Positions 24,175-37,073 of a stretch of DNA of 64,000 nucleotides are shown here, piece after piece. The first letter of the stretch is position 1. Every line of letters starts with the position of its first letter. The translations under genes and the position numbers were made by a program. Origin of the DNA: Dryas octopetala (lineage: Eukaryota > Streptophyta > Magnoliopsida > Rosales > Rosaceae); assembly GCA_963921425.1 (NCBI GenBank), contig OY992833.1, positions 28,320,698 through 28,384,697 on the forward strand, written 5' to 3'. The notes under the pieces are model-generated. The model was not told the origin of the DNA. It ran no database searches and saw only the letters and a list, made by a program, of their open reading frames with translations.

Positions 24175-27100
24175 CATTTCCTTTTATCTTCCTCTAAATT
24201 ACAGTTTTTCATGAGCACAAAGCACGCATTAAGATCTTAAGGCAACCACTTGCTACTGACGGCACATACGCTTTTCACATTTGTAAATGTATCACATGAT
24301 GGAATGGTTAAGTAGAAAGTCCTCTTTTCCCTGATGAATATCCTGATGTAAATGCAAAATGGAATCTATTAAATTTGTGAATATTTCTGCTACATTTTCC
24401 AAACAGATTTTGTCTTTTATTGAATAAAAGAACCAGATTGAAATCCCCAATTCAGATTATGAATTCATCTTTTGATGATACAAAGTTCTAACTTTGCGTG
24501 TTTTCTTGCAGATCATTTGTTAGTGAAGTCATTACAGGCTACCTCCCCAGTCTCATTCTTCTGTTATTTCTGAAAATGGTGCCCCCTGTTATGAAATTCT
24601 TTTCTTCCATTCAAGGACATATTTCTCATAGTGATATAGAAAAGAGTGCATGTTCAAAAGTACTTTGGTTCACCATATGGAACATTTTCTTTGCTACTGT
24701 ATTTTCCGGATCAGCTTTGTATAAGGTTTCTGTCTTTCTTGACCCTAAGAACATTCCCGCAAGGCTAGGTGCTGCTGTTCCAGCACAGGTGAGAAAATAT
24801 TCCTCTATGATATAATTGTATACAAGTTTTCCATTTTATTAATAAAATTGGAGGATCACAAATTTGGTGCCACACATACAAGTGAATTGCAAATTTATGT
24901 GAAAAATTCTCAATGTACCAAACATGTTGTCTTTGGTCAATGCATGACTACAGACGATAATATTACTTCCCTCAACTCTGACTGATTTCATAAGGTAATT
25001 TGGTACATCTTTTATTGCCCAGTTGCCCTTCATTTTGTTATCTGTCTATACCCATAACTAATAAATTTTTATCCGAAAAATTGGATTCTATGGTGCTTCT
25101 TTGGGTTTTGAGTAGAGGGCATCATGATAAGCTCCAAATGACACTCAATTTTCCGTCTAAGAAGCAAGTTTTAAATGTTTTCTTGACTTACTTGGTTGTA
25201 GAGCCATATCCACATGGTACGATAGAAAGACCTACGTTCAAAAATCAAAATCCATGCACTTTGACATCTAAGTATCATATATTACCAAGGAAAATAAAAG
25301 AAACAACTTGTCATTCTGGATGTTTGATTGGTTTCTTCAGTTTGGCATTGACAGTTTTCAGTATGTCTGAACTTTTGGTAAAATTTTAGTCATTTATCTA
25401 CCTACTGTTGCATGTAATAGACCTGCTTTGCATTTCAGAGACACAGCTACAATCAATTTGGTCAGATATATTTAGTATCAGGGACAATTGAAATGTGTTT
25501 TAGCAAGACAAATCTGAAATCTGAATTAAGTTGCCCTTCTGTTTAGGCATGCCATAAAAATGATGAGTGTAGACTTTATACCTTGTTATAAATATCATCA
25601 GGTTCACTATTTTTATTGTTATTTAACATCATTTGCCTTGGTGATGCAGGCGTCCTTTTTCATTGCTTATGTTGTCACATCAGGATGGACAAGTACTTCA
25701 TCAGAACTCTTTCGCATTTTTCCTCTACTTTGCAGTCTAATAAGAAGACCTTGTACTGATTCTAAAGATGATGAACTTGAAGTTCCAGCAATTCCTTACC
25801 ATAGTCACATCCCAAGAATTCTCTTTTTTGGACTTCTTGGTATCACATACTTCTTCCTAGCTCCACTGATTCTGCCCTTCCTCTTGGTCTACCTCTGTCT
25901 TGGATACATCATCTATCGTAATCAGGTCAGCAGGCTTCAGTTGTTAATATTATGGTCTTGCAAAATTATCGTTTGAGGGTATTTATTAGTTCACTCAGAT
26001 CAGAATTTGTGGGAAAGATTTTTAAAGCTTGCTTGTAGATGTTCTCCTTCCAATGCTTAACAGATACCATTACAAAGCCCTTAGATTGGACAAGTATATA
26101 GACAATCAAACGTTGGACTGCATTTTTACTTGGACCTGCATAGTAAATCCAAAATTAAGTGATTATTATGAAAATATTCTGTCAAACTTTCTCTTTGGGG
26201 CAACGGTTCTGGCTCATAAATTAATATCACTCTAAATGATGAAACCCTGTATTAAGAGGAGTACCATTGATTCATGGCACATTCATTGTAGATGCCGATA
26301 ACGTAGGGATGATTCTTAAGAAAGTTGATGAGTGGCTGATTTAGTTGACTACTGAGTACTGTACCCCATCCTCTGTTAGTTGGTTTGCTGTATGATATTT
26401 CCTACGCGGGTTTGACTTTTGAGTATAACCACACGAAAAAGTGCATTGACTGTTTTGCATGGGTATTGTCTGCCACATGGCTGAACCCTGATCATGCCCA
26501 TCCCCATTAAATAATTGGAGGCAAATAGAATGCAGCACAAGCACACAGGATAAGTTCTGTCAGAGGCAGGGAGACAGGGAGTCTTCATTCACTAGCTCAA
26601 AGCTGACTATTACTATTAAGAAACCATGCTAACTGTGACAGCAATACTCAGCCTGCTAACTGTTTAGCCATGTGATCTTTGTGAGTAGCAAGCCTGGTCC
26701 TAATAAAATTGTCCTGTTTTTGTGATTCAGTTACAAATCCAAGCAAAATAGAGAGCCACCAATTTTTGTTTTCATGAAATTATTGAAGCAGCCCTCGATT
26801 ATTAGAGAGTATTCTTAAATAGTTAGAGATTTTGGATTTGATTTGAATGTAGCTTGTATTGATGCTCAGCAAAACTTATTGTGCAGTTCATAAATGTATA
26901 TGCGCCTCGGTATGAAACTGCAGGGAAGTTTTGGCCAATCGCGCACAATGCGATGATATTCTCTCTGGTACTTATGCACGCTATTGCAGTTGGAATCTTT
27001 ACTTTGAAGAAGCTCTCACTAGCATCAACCTTAATCTTTCCTCTTCCTGTATTCACACTTCTCTTTAATGAGTACTGCCGGAAACGCTTCCTGCCCAATT

Positions 27101-27404
27101 TTATTGCTTACCCTGCTGAGGTATGTTTAAAAGCCACATTATTGTTACACTTTTGACAGTAAGATTCCCAATTACATTATATCTTTTGCCCTGATGTTGA
27201 CCTGCTGTTCTTTTCTTTGTTTCTTCTCTGTTTCAGAGTTTGTTGAAAAAGGACAGGCAAGATGAGAATGATCCTACAATGGCTGTATTTTTTGACAAGT
27301 TGATCACTTTATATCAGGACCCAGCTTTGATGCCTATTCAGTATTCTGGGAACGGTGACAGACTTAACAGTCCCCTTATATCTTCTTCTCAAGTAGGAGT
27401 TTGA
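21458..27404 (+). CDS. OSCA/CSC1-like hyperosmolality- or stretch-gated calcium-permeable channel (OSCA2 / HYP1 clade)
   Basis: Polytopic membrane protein of the OSCA/TMEM63 family, mechanically or osmotically gated cation channels. Nine exons: 21458-21894, 22129-22192, 22493-22702, 22943-23134, 23793-24091, 24512-24788, 25650-25925, 26887-27120 and 27237-27404, giving 718 residues, close to the family length. The N-terminal late-exocytosis domain starts [20 protein letters not shown] and includes three spans; a cytosolic RNA-recognition-like domain follows (exons 3 to early 5, with [11 protein letters not shown] and a coiled [13 protein letters not shown] stretch). The DUF221 core comes next, with [15 protein letters not shown] and the [21 protein letters not shown] segment. 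N-terminal and core sequence resemble HYP1-type (OSCA2) rather than OSCA1 proteins. A (CT)n tract follows the exon 5 donor directly. All junctions keep frame. Confidence 0.93.
23145..23176 (+). repeat. (CT)n microsatellite in intron 4 of the OSCA-like gene
   Basis: About 16 CT units start roughly ten bases after the exon 4 splice donor at 23135. Confidence 0.85.
24113..24170 (+). repeat. (TC)n microsatellite in intron 5 of the OSCA-like gene
   Basis: About 29 pure TC units begin about 20 bases after the exon 5 splice donor at 24092. This is the second CT tract placed directly after a donor in the same gene. Confidence 0.9.
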
Positions 27405-27973
27405 GGTATGATTGTGATTGTCTTTATCACATATAGTGGTTTTTAGTATAAGTGTTCTATGTTATGTTATATACTCTCAGATTCATGTGATAGCTTATTC
27501 TTTTCAATGTGCAATAAAAGTGTCCTGAAAAGCTCATTCTTCATCCTATTGATGTGTTTGTTCTCCTTGTGTATGCATACATATCCATTATCCATCTGCG
27601 AATGGTTGTACAGCTATTTATAGTTGTGTTCATAGAGCTACCAAGATTCTGTATATTGAAAAGATTAATGGGAAATCTGTTCCTTAGTAGTCATAATTAG
27701 AAAGCCTCACTTTAAATAGAATGTAAGTCAATTGATTTTATTGAGATGCAGCACTTTCATTTCCTTTTCATCTTTCTGGTTTTTTGTTTTTTTTTTTTCT
27801 TACCCTAAAATGTAATGTGAGAGTGCTGAGACCAGAAGTAGTAAAGTAACTAATAAATGATTGACAGCTCCTTAAACTAATCTATCAAGATCTGAAGTGC
27901 TGCAATATCCATGCATGGTCCTTGTGTTTAAACCATTCACAAGGTAAGTCATCATTGCTGTCTTTCATTGGTC
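27405..27973. other. 3' flank of the OSCA-like gene
   Basis: AT-rich DNA without a coding frame; the first few hundred bases are probably the 3' untranslated region. An AATAAA-like CAATAAAAG occurs near 27512. Confidence 0.45.
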
Positions 27974-28669
27974 TAAAGCTTGTTTGGGATTGCAGTGGAG
28001 GATCCAAAAGCTACTGTGGATGATAATTCTCAATCACTTACAACAGTTTTAGTGTTTGGTAAAAAAATAAAAAACTGCTTTTTTCCACAATTCTCAAGTC
28101 CCCACAACAAAAACAGAAAGCAGGTTTCTAGGTGCTTTTGAAAGCTACAGTGACTCACAGCAACAATGAATATTTTATTTTACTCATAATACCTTCATTG
28201 ATTTCTATGATTTTTATTTGTTTATTTTAAATTAAAAAATATGTCCATTGTTAGTTATATTTTATATTGTGATAATTAATTATGATATTTTATTTATAGG
28301 ACTAAAATTATAATATACCTAAAAAAATAATAGGCATAGTTATTTAATAATGTTGTTTTAAAAAAAATTAATGCTAATAAAAATTTGTAGTCAAAAATTT
28401 CAAAAACAAGTAAAAAAAACATATTATTTTTACCAAACAAATAAGTGAAATGCACTTTCAGCATCATGTCTATTTTAGTAATTATACACAGTCACAACAT
28501 TTTTATATTAACATTTATCAAACACTTTGATATTGTTTTTTGCACTCACAATACTTTTGAAAACATAGTTTATCAAACACTCAACTGCTTTACTTTACAG
28601 CTGACTTTACTTCACAGCTATTTTACTTCACAGCTATTTTTTTCTCACAACAATACGAAAGTAGCCCTA
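27974..28669. mobile_element. non-autonomous TIR element (MITE), about 0.7 kb
   Basis: The left end (TAAAGCTTGTTTGGGATTG, 27974) and right end (read inward: TAGGGCTACTTTCGTATTG, ending at 28669) are degenerate inverted repeats, and internal blocks such as AGTGTTTGGTAAA (28052) pair with GTTTATCAAACACT (28567). The right side holds three CAGCT-x-TTTTACTT units in tandem. The core is AT-rich with no transposase. A target-site duplication was not found, so the ends are tentative. Confidence 0.55.
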
Positions 28670-28932
28670 AATCATCATCAATGTCCCCCATTTTTAGTTT
28701 CCAAGATCGATATGATATATCATAATACCAAAAGAAAAGAAAAAAAAGATAGTCAAGATAATAGGTCATATGGTCTAGAACAACTCTAGTCTCTAGATAA
28801 TCATTTCTGGGATCTTCTCTATCTTCCTGCCCACATTCATAAGTAGCATGAGCTAAAATTTAGGAAAAAAGAAAGTTGCTCTATTAATTTAAGATAAGTA
28901 GAATGTCAAAAGTTTTTCCTTTTCATGTGTTG

Positions 28933-29066
28933 TTAACTTGATCTCGACAAAAGTAATTGCAATTGCTAGTTTTACAGTTAAAAGTAATTGCTATTGCTAG
29001 AGGGTCAAAAGGTGCTCTATTAACTTGATCTCGACAAAAGTAATTGCTATTGCTAGTTTTACAGTT
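28933..29066 (+). repeat. 47-bp direct repeat
   Basis: Bases 28933-28979 and 29020-29066 are near-identical copies beginning TTAACTTGATCTCGAC and ending TTTTACAGTT. A third, partial copy (AAAGTAATTGCTATTGCTAG) lies between them at 28981-29000. It looks like a local tandem duplication. Confidence 0.85.
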
Positions 29067-31961
29067 TATGTATACAAGTGCTACATTGGAAACATTAAAG
29101 ACAAAATTGAACATTTTATTTAAAGAACATTACTACATTAGTTTGTTCATTAACTCTAAACTATACAACTGAAGTGACCTATTCCAAATTTCCAATAACA
29201 TATTCTTCCCATACTAGACTCCTTAATTGACACCACTCAATTGGTCTTCATGCCGCCCACTGAATTGGTATTCGTAATTATGTTTGACTGCAATATATTA
29301 CAAATTCTGTTAGAATAAAATAATCATAACCCACGTCTTAACGATGCAGGTAATTCATCAGTGTTTTCGAATTAATTAGCCACGTTTCACGTCATTAACA
29401 TAATCTACATGTGTGATTTAATTTAAATTTCAACTATCCATGAAGAGATATGTCGAGAATATAAAGTTTAATATGTCAATCTTACATTTCTTAGACAAAA
29501 AAAAAAAATCTTGCATTTCATTATATAAAATCTCGAGAAAATGTTTATTTTAACATGGTGGAATTCTTGGTTTCTCATTTACTGTTCAAAATTATAAATG
29601 AATTTTTTTTTTTTTTTTATCATTCCCGATGCTTTTTTTTAATCAAAATCATATTTTATGAATGTCAAAGACAGACAGACATTAAAGCAGTGGTTGGAGA
29701 TGAAAGTGAAATCTTGAATTCCCGATTCATCTTGAGAAATTATAATATTCATCTATGTTGGAGTGCTGAAAGCTGAAGAGAAAAACAATGTCATGAAAAT
29801 TAGTATTATATTTGTTACCATTATTATTCTCTGTTTCTTAACAGAGAGTTTAATAAGATCCAAATTTCAAATCACTAGATTAAAGAATCTTGTATGACTC
29901 TAGGATTTCGCAATAATGAGGACATAGAGAGAGAGAGAGACGGTAACTCAGAGGCAATTAGTAGTTTCTGCTAATCATGTTTTTATGGGCATAATAAGAG
30001 GCACATTCAAAGCAATAAAAGCTTCAATCAGATTGATTCTGATGACTAATATATTTTCTTGTTGCTTGAATTGTGTTCCACTGTTGCAGCGGGGGAGAGT
30101 TTGATCTTTTGTCTGCATTCTGTTTTCTTTGTTTCTTGGTTGTATCCCATTTGGATTTGCATTTCTCTTTTCTTGTTTCGTTTTTTTCCTTTTGTTTTCC
30201 ATGATATCATCATGGGCATTAGGAATAATGCCCCACCATAGAGAGACCTTGAGATATGGCAGCTCATAATATGCCATAAACCTTTGCAATAAAGAGAATT
30301 TGCAGAAACATACACATGTATGCAAACAACTTTCCCAACTCAGTTTTTAACATTTTTTTTTTTTTGGGTTATTTAGAATATGAACTATTTATGGCCAAAA
30401 ACATATTTTTCAGGGATTTTAGCACCCAATTCAGTGAGGAATAAACTGCCTGGTTTAAAATTGTTGGGTAACTTTCTTTTTCTCATGGCAGGTACACTCA
30501 ATTACACAGTACACTCGATGATGAATGAGGCACATAGCAAATGCAATTGAGCCACATCTTAACACAATGGAAATCCAAACTTTAATGGTCTGACCAATAA
30601 CAATCCTTAAGATTTTGTCAACATTCAAGTTATATACAAAAACCAAAACATTCATGTTATATACAAACAAAAGCAATGGACATTACATGGCCAAAAAAAA
30701 AAAAGAACAGTGGATATGATGGAGATGATGTGGTCCAAAATCCTGGAAATAAGTTTAATACTTATAGGCTCCACACTAATCATATTGTCCCATCACCACA
30801 TTCCAACAATGTTTATCCTTAAAATTCAAAGAGACCCACCCTCCCAAGTGCATGAATGGCCCCCTTCTCATCCCACTGCCACTAATCATGTTCACAAAAG
30901 ATGAGGCAAAAGGGGTGCTAGAAGCAGTTGCAAAAGTGAACCGCCAAGGAAAAGCAGATATTTTTTTATTTTTTTATTTTTTATATGCAAGTTAATTGTG
31001 GTGATACAGATTCAACCCTCTTTAGTTTTGGTTTGGATGCAAACTTCTATTCTCTTCCATGTGTAGGAGGGTGATCAAATACCAAGAAGGGGATACAGAT
31101 CATATATTTCAACACTCAGCTACTGTATCTGCCATTGGGGATTGGGTCTAAAAAGTGGTCTAAGTCTATCTCATGGGGAAGGCAGGGGGAGAAGGGAAGA
31201 TTCTAAATTTCTAATACAGTAATATTTAAACCTACATAGGCTACCTCATGTCATAGGGTAGATTTATCTAAGAACTCCTTTTAGTCTTGTAGATAGGGCC
31301 TTTATCATGTGAGGATTGAAAAATAAGAAAAACCAATCTAGGTAAAACCCCAACCCATTAGAGAGAAAAGATAAAAGAGAATTGTTCTAGATCTTTCTTT
31401 TTTCATCTAAAATGTCATTAGGCTTTGTGGACAACCTTCATGAAGGATTTTCTCTGGGTTAAATGATCATTATAATCTGTTGCTGGCGGTTTAAAATTTT
31501 TTAATTGACTTGTCCTACAAATTTATGTATTTTTTATTCATTTGTTTGCTCTCTATTACTTTTTCAACCTAAATATTCTGCAAAATGGTTCCAAAAGATC
31601 CAAGATGTCCGTAATCTAAGACAATGATGCCTTAAAGGAAAGTCATAGATGATATTTTATTATGAATTGTAGAATAGAATGAAGATGAGAGCCAAATCAC
31701 TATCGGCAACAATTAAATTTTATTAAAAGACCAAGCCTTTCCCTACTCATTTGACTTGCAAGCATTTTCAAGGAAAAAGTCTATAGTAGTCTGTAGTCAC
31801 TAGTCAATGGACCATAAATAAAGGGTGTTTGAATAGTGGATACCCTAAAATATATACTCCTCTACTCTACACTCAGAGATTGCATTAATATGTCCAAATA
31901 GGCTGATGAGGCTTCTTACCTTTCTTAAGGCATCGGTCCACTTTTCCCTTCCAAATATACA

Positions 31962-31970
31962 TATATAAAT
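31962..31970 (+). promoter_or_regulatory. TATA box of AGO7
   Basis: TATATAAAT at 31962-31970 lies 207-215 bases before the AGO7 start codon and is followed by a CT-rich leader, a common plant arrangement. The transcription start is therefore expected near 31995. Confidence 0.55.
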
Positions 31971-32176
31971 GCCAGAATCAAACCTCCCCCAGAGCTCGAC
32001 ATAAAGAATTCGGAACTAAAACCCAACCTCTCTCTCTCTCTCTGCAATAACTACAGCTTCTGCTCAGACACCTCCCCACTGATATCAGAAACAGAAGCCA
32101 TCTCTCTTTCTCTTTCTCTCTCTCATGCTCATAACCTCTCTTCCTTTCTCATTCTTGTTGTCTACTCAATCAAGTC

Positions 32177-35100
32177 ATGGAAGAGACAGAGGAGCCCAAT
32201 GGTAACAAGAAATGCCACACTAAAACCACAAGTTTTAGGGGCAGAACCAACCCTCAGAAGCATCACCATCAACATCAGCTAGTACAGTACTCAAACCAGT
32301 TTGGGTTCTGCAACCAGAACCAGTATCAGAGATACTACCCGGCTCTTCTTCCTCTCCCTCCTCCAATACCTCTGCAACTAGCTTTAACTCCACCTCTGCC
32401 CCAAAACCACAGCTTCAGATCAAAAACCCATATTCAGAAACCTTCATGCAGGCTCAATAACCCTCCTTTTGCCGCCTCCTCGGAAACCCAAGTGCCCAGA
32501 GTCACAATTTCACCAAGTAAATATCAAAGCTCTCTGCTTTTTTTTTTTCCCCCTTTATTTGCATGTTTGTTTTTTGGAAGTGCCACTATGTATCTAATTA
32601 ATTTTTTATGAGGAGGATATGTTTCTTTGTTCATTGAGCTTATCAGGATACAATCAGCAACATAGTAGGCTTAAAAAATAGATGAAAGCTTTCTTTTTGT
32701 TTTTCAAGGTGTTCTCTTTCCCTTCCAGTTTCACACATTTGGTTCTTAGCCACTAAATAGTGACTTTCTGATTTGAAACTGTGTATATAGTCATCTGAAA
32801 TGAGATGTTTAACCAATATTTATGACTCACCCTGTTCTTTGTTAATAATCAGTACCTTTCGAGGGGTTTCAAAAGCAAACAAGCTTGCCCTTAAATAAAG
32901 AAGATGGAAGAAAGTTCACAAGTGCAAGAACAGGGAAATCAATAGTGACTGCAAGGAGACCAGACTCGGGTGGTGTGGAAGGGACTGTTATCTCTCTCTT
33001 AGCTAACCATTTTCTTGTTCAATTTGACTCATCACAACGAATTTTCCATTACAATGTTGAAATCTTGCCTAATCCCTCAAAGGAAGTTGCAAGAATGATC
33101 AAACAAAAACTGGTGGAGGATAACTCAGCTGTGCTCTCCGGTGCTATTCCGGCTTATGATGGCCGAAAGAATCTTTACAGCCCGGTTGAATTCCAACATG
33201 ATAAGCTTGAATTCTATATAAGCCTCCCCATTCCCACAAGCAAGCCAACCTTGCCATATGGGGAATTTGGTGAGTTTCAAGAGAAGCATCAACAGCTTAA
33301 ACTGTTTCGTATAAATGTCAAACTGGTGTCGAAGTTTGATGGGAAGGAATTGAGTAGTTACTTGAGCAAGGAAGGAGATGACTGGATACCTCTTCCTCAG
33401 GATTATCTCCATGCCTTGGATGTGGTTTTGAGGGAGAGCCCATTGGAGAAGTGTATACCTGTGGGAAGATCACTTTATTCAAGTTCAATGGGAGGAACTA
33501 AAGAAATTGGAGGAGGAGCTGTGGGATTGGGAGGGTTCTTTCAGAGCCTTAGACCAACCCAACAAGGACTAGCTCTCAATGTAGATTTCTCTGTGACTGC
33601 TTTCCATGAAAGCGTTGGAGTGATACCATACTTGCAGAAGCGTCTCGGGTTTCTTCGAGACCTTTCTCAAAGGAAAACAAGGTGTTTAAGTGGTGAAGAA
33701 AGGAAAGAAGTGGATAAGGCATTAAAGAACATCAGGGTCTTTGTTTGCCACAGGGAAACTGTTCAGAGATACCGGGTTTATGGCTTAACCGAGGAAGCTA
33801 CTGAGAATCTTTGGTTTGCAGACAGGGATGGGAAGAATTTAAGGCTGCTGACTTACTTCAAGGATCACTATAATTATGATATACAATTCAGGAATTTGCC
33901 ATGTTTGCAGATGAGTAGGAGTAAACCATGTTATCTTCCTATGGAGCTATGCATGATCTGTGAAGGCCAGAAGTTTCTTGGGAAGTTATCAGATGATCAG
34001 ACTGCAAGGATACTTAAGATGGGCTGCCAACGACCAAAAGAACGAAAGGCCATTATAGATGGAGTCATGAGAGGACCTGTTGGGCCAACAAGGTAATTTC
34101 TGAACTTCTAAAAGTTTGATGAAAATCTGTCATGAATTATCTTTAAGTTTGAGTAATACTATCTTCTTTTCTATTCTTAAGATTACCTCAGTTTGCTCTC
34201 TAATTATTTTGGATGTTCAATGTTTCTTCTCTTTTGTTTACAGTGGCCTTCAGGAAAAAGAATTCAAACTTCATGTTTCTAGAGAAATGACACGATTAAA
34301 GGGCAGAGTTCTTCAACCTCCAAAGCTAAAGCTTGGTGATGGTGGCCATGTAAGAGACCTAATTCCCTCCCGTCAAGATCGCCAGTGGAATCTTCTGGAC
34401 AGCCATGTTTTTGAAGGAACTCGAATCGAGAGGTGGGCATTGATTAGTTTTGGTGGCACCCCTGATCAGAAGCACAGCATTCCAAAATTCATACACCAGT
34501 TATCTCAAAGATGTGAGCAACTGGGCATCTTTCTTAACAAAAATACCATTGTTAGCCCCCAATTTGAGTCATCCCAAGTGCTTAACAATGTCTCCCTTTT
34601 GGAATCTAAGCTTAAAAGAATCCAAAGAGCTGCATCAAACAATCTCCAACTGCTTATATGTGTGATGGAAAGAAAACACAAAGGCTATGGTGATCTGAAG
34701 CGAATTGCAGATACAAGCGTTGGGGTTTTAAGCCAATGCTGCTTGTACCCAAACCTTAGCAAGTTGAGTTCACAGTTTTTGGCAAATCTGGCTCTCAAGA
34801 TCAATGCAAAAGTTGGGGGATGCACAGTTTCTTTGTACAATTCCTTACCATCTCAAATCCCCCGGCTGCTTCAGACTGATGAACCAGTGATCTTTATGGG
34901 TGCTGATGTGACCCATCCTCACCCCCTCGATGATTTCAGCCCCTCTGTTGCTGCTGTTGTTGGTAGCATGAATTGGCCAGCAGCAAACAAGTATGTTTCA
35001 AGAATGAGGTCACAGACACATCGACAAGAAATCATCCAGGATCTTGGTGCAATGGTAGAAGAATTGTTGGATGAGTTTTACCAGGAAGTAGGCAAACTCC

Positions 35101-35702
35101 CCAAGAGAATAGTTTTCTTCAGAGATGGGGTAAGCGAAACACAATTTTATAAAGTGCTTCAAGATGAGTTGCAAGCCATTAAAGGTGCCTTTTCCAAATT
35201 TTCGGGTTATAAACCTCCCATAACCTTTGCTGTGGTTCAGAAGAGGCATCACACAAGGTTGTTTCCTTTCAAAATTGATCCATCTTCGAAACAGAACCAA
35301 GTTCTCGATGAAAATATTCCCCCGGGAACTGTCGTGGATACAGTGATCACTCACCCGAAAGAATTCGATTTCTATCTTTGTAGTCATTGGGGTGTAAAGG
35401 GAACAAGCCGACCAACCCATTACCACATTCTGTGGGATGAGAACCAGTTCACTTCAGATGAACTACAGAAACTGGTTAACATTCTCTGCTACACATATGT
35501 AAGGTGCACCAAGCCAGTTTCTCTGGTGCCCCCAGCTTATTATGCTCACCTGGCTGCATATAGAGGTAGGCTTTACCTTGAGCGATCAGAGTCCACAGCT
35601 TACACAAGAAGTGGTTCCACAATTTCCCGAGCTTCCCCTCCAAAGGCAGTGGCTCTACCAAAACTTAGTGAGAATGTTAGGAAACTAATGTTTTACTGCT
35701 GA
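32177..35702 (+). CDS. AGO7: Argonaute 7 (AGO7/ZIPPY)
   Basis: Small-RNA effector; AGO7 binds miR390 and cleaves or binds TAS3 transcripts to start tasiR-ARF production, which sets leaf polarity and phase change. Three exons: 32177-32516, 32853-34092 and 34244-35702, giving 1012 residues (Arabidopsis AGO7 is about 990). The N-terminal 110 residues are low-complexity, with a His/Gln run (HHHQHQ) and Pro-Leu repeats, then NHSFRSKTHIQKPS as in AGO7. N, PAZ, MID and PIWI domains follow. The PIWI catalytic tetrad is complete: Asp748 (GADVTHPHP), Glu789 (HRQEI), Asp821 (FFRDG) and His919 (RPTHYH). The C-terminus LMFYC is that of AGO7. The first ATG after the CT-rich leader fits the family start. 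AGO7, not AGO1/2/10, is supported by N-terminus and full-length identity pattern. Confidence 0.96.
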
Positions 35703-36630
35703 ATTCATTTTCCTCCAACCTCCGTACATGGCAGGTCAGAATTCACTAGTTTATGACCACATACTGGAATAGCACATAGATGTAGTCCAATGTAACACAT
35801 TACACAAGCTGAATTGCCTATGCTAGTTCCCACTTATGATTGATGTGCAAGCCAATTCAAAGAGGAATTGCTAATTGTGTATTGGCTATCCCTCAACCAA
35901 ACTCATTGTAAAACACTCCTCATATTAATTTAACAAGAAAGTGACAATGTTTATCTTTCTCACTGATCAATTGTCCTGCAAGTCTCCACTTCTTAAGATT
36001 TTGATGATAATTAAGCTTGCATCTTAAATTATAATTCTCTTTATCAAGATGAGAGCCAAGGCTTATTTGAAGTGTATATAACATTTCTATGAGCAATGAC
36101 AGAAAAGATGAAAGGGAGGATCTAGAGTGTGGAAACAGTTGTGGGGAAGGAGTCTATCTACTGCTTGTGACTTGTCACAATTGTATTAGACTATTACATG
36201 TAGTCCAGATATAGCTATGTAGCATTTAGCATGCATGCAAGTATGCACGGCAACAAGAATGCCAAGGGAAAAAAGGAAGGATATATATATTTAATCGAAA
36301 AAGAGAGGCACTTATGCGGTCCCCAAGAAATGGTACAACAACAACTCATCAGTCACTCAAAGTCTGAAAGACTGAAACAATGCCAAGGCCAAGGCCTTTA
36401 TGCCAGCCCAATTGAATGAATAATATACAGAGAGAGAGAGAAGGAGAAGAAGAAAACAAGAGGCAGAAAAGGATTGAATTTGAAAGTAGAGCCACTCAAA
36501 GTCTGACTTTAGACTTGCCCTTTTGTCTCTTCAGCTTTCCACTCTTGCTAATACTCCCTTTCGGCCTTTCTCTATCTCTCTCTGGTCCCTCCTCTGCGAA
36601 CCCTTTCCCCACCATTATATATACACTGTG

Positions 36631-36665
<35 letters not shown>

Positions 36666-37068
36666 AACTTTTAAGTACTGCACGGCCACCAGAAGAAAGA
36701 AACACAAAGACTGGGAAACAACGTGGCTTTTGGCAGGAGGGCCCGCCCTACTATAGTCTTACTCTGTAGCTCTGGAACATAGATCATGGAGATGCATGTC
36801 AGGTCTATGAGTTGGCTGATATTGACCACTTTCAACTTGGCTTCTGTTGCTACTTCAAAATAGGGACAGTGGGGTTATTTCTCCACAATGCCTACCGCTA
36901 TTCAATATTAAAATCTCATTCTAATCATATTATGCCTAAAACACCTTAAAAACATTCGCAACCATTGATGATTGATGGTGTCAGCCTAATGAGAAAAAAT
37001 TACAGTGCATTGTGTTTGTGTTAGACATAATAAATATGAATCCCTATTAAATAGATGTTTTACTCAAA
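35703..37068. other. AGO7 3' flank and intergenic DNA with a possible promoter
   Basis: After the AGO7 3' untranslated region comes AT-rich DNA. At 36617-36627 a TATATATACA sequence is followed 20-30 bases later by a (GA)n tract (36635-36661) and GC-richer DNA to about 36780, which resembles a plant core promoter and leader. Downstream only a 25-codon ORF (starting at 36786, with a hydrophobic middle) is seen. I cannot say whether a transcript starts here. Confidence 0.4.
36635..36661 (+). repeat. (GA)n microsatellite
   Basis: About 13 GA units lie just downstream of a TATA-like sequence at 36617-36627. Confidence 0.85.
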
Positions 37069-37073
37069 CTGAA

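Larger units (their letters stand above)
28670..32176. other. intergenic DNA upstream of AGO7
   Basis: This is AT-rich DNA without a supported gene. It includes a 47-bp direct repeat (listed separately), a GA run at 29926-29940, several A or T homopolymers, and the AGO7 promoter and leader at the right end, with CT-rich leader sequence at 32030-32160. Open frames of 60-116 codons occur but show no family resemblance or coding bias. Confidence 0.45.

Noticed and set aside
30046..30325. Two overlapping minus-strand open frames of 89-116 codons
   Set aside because: Lys/Asn-rich, AT-driven frames with no family resemblance and no splice context.
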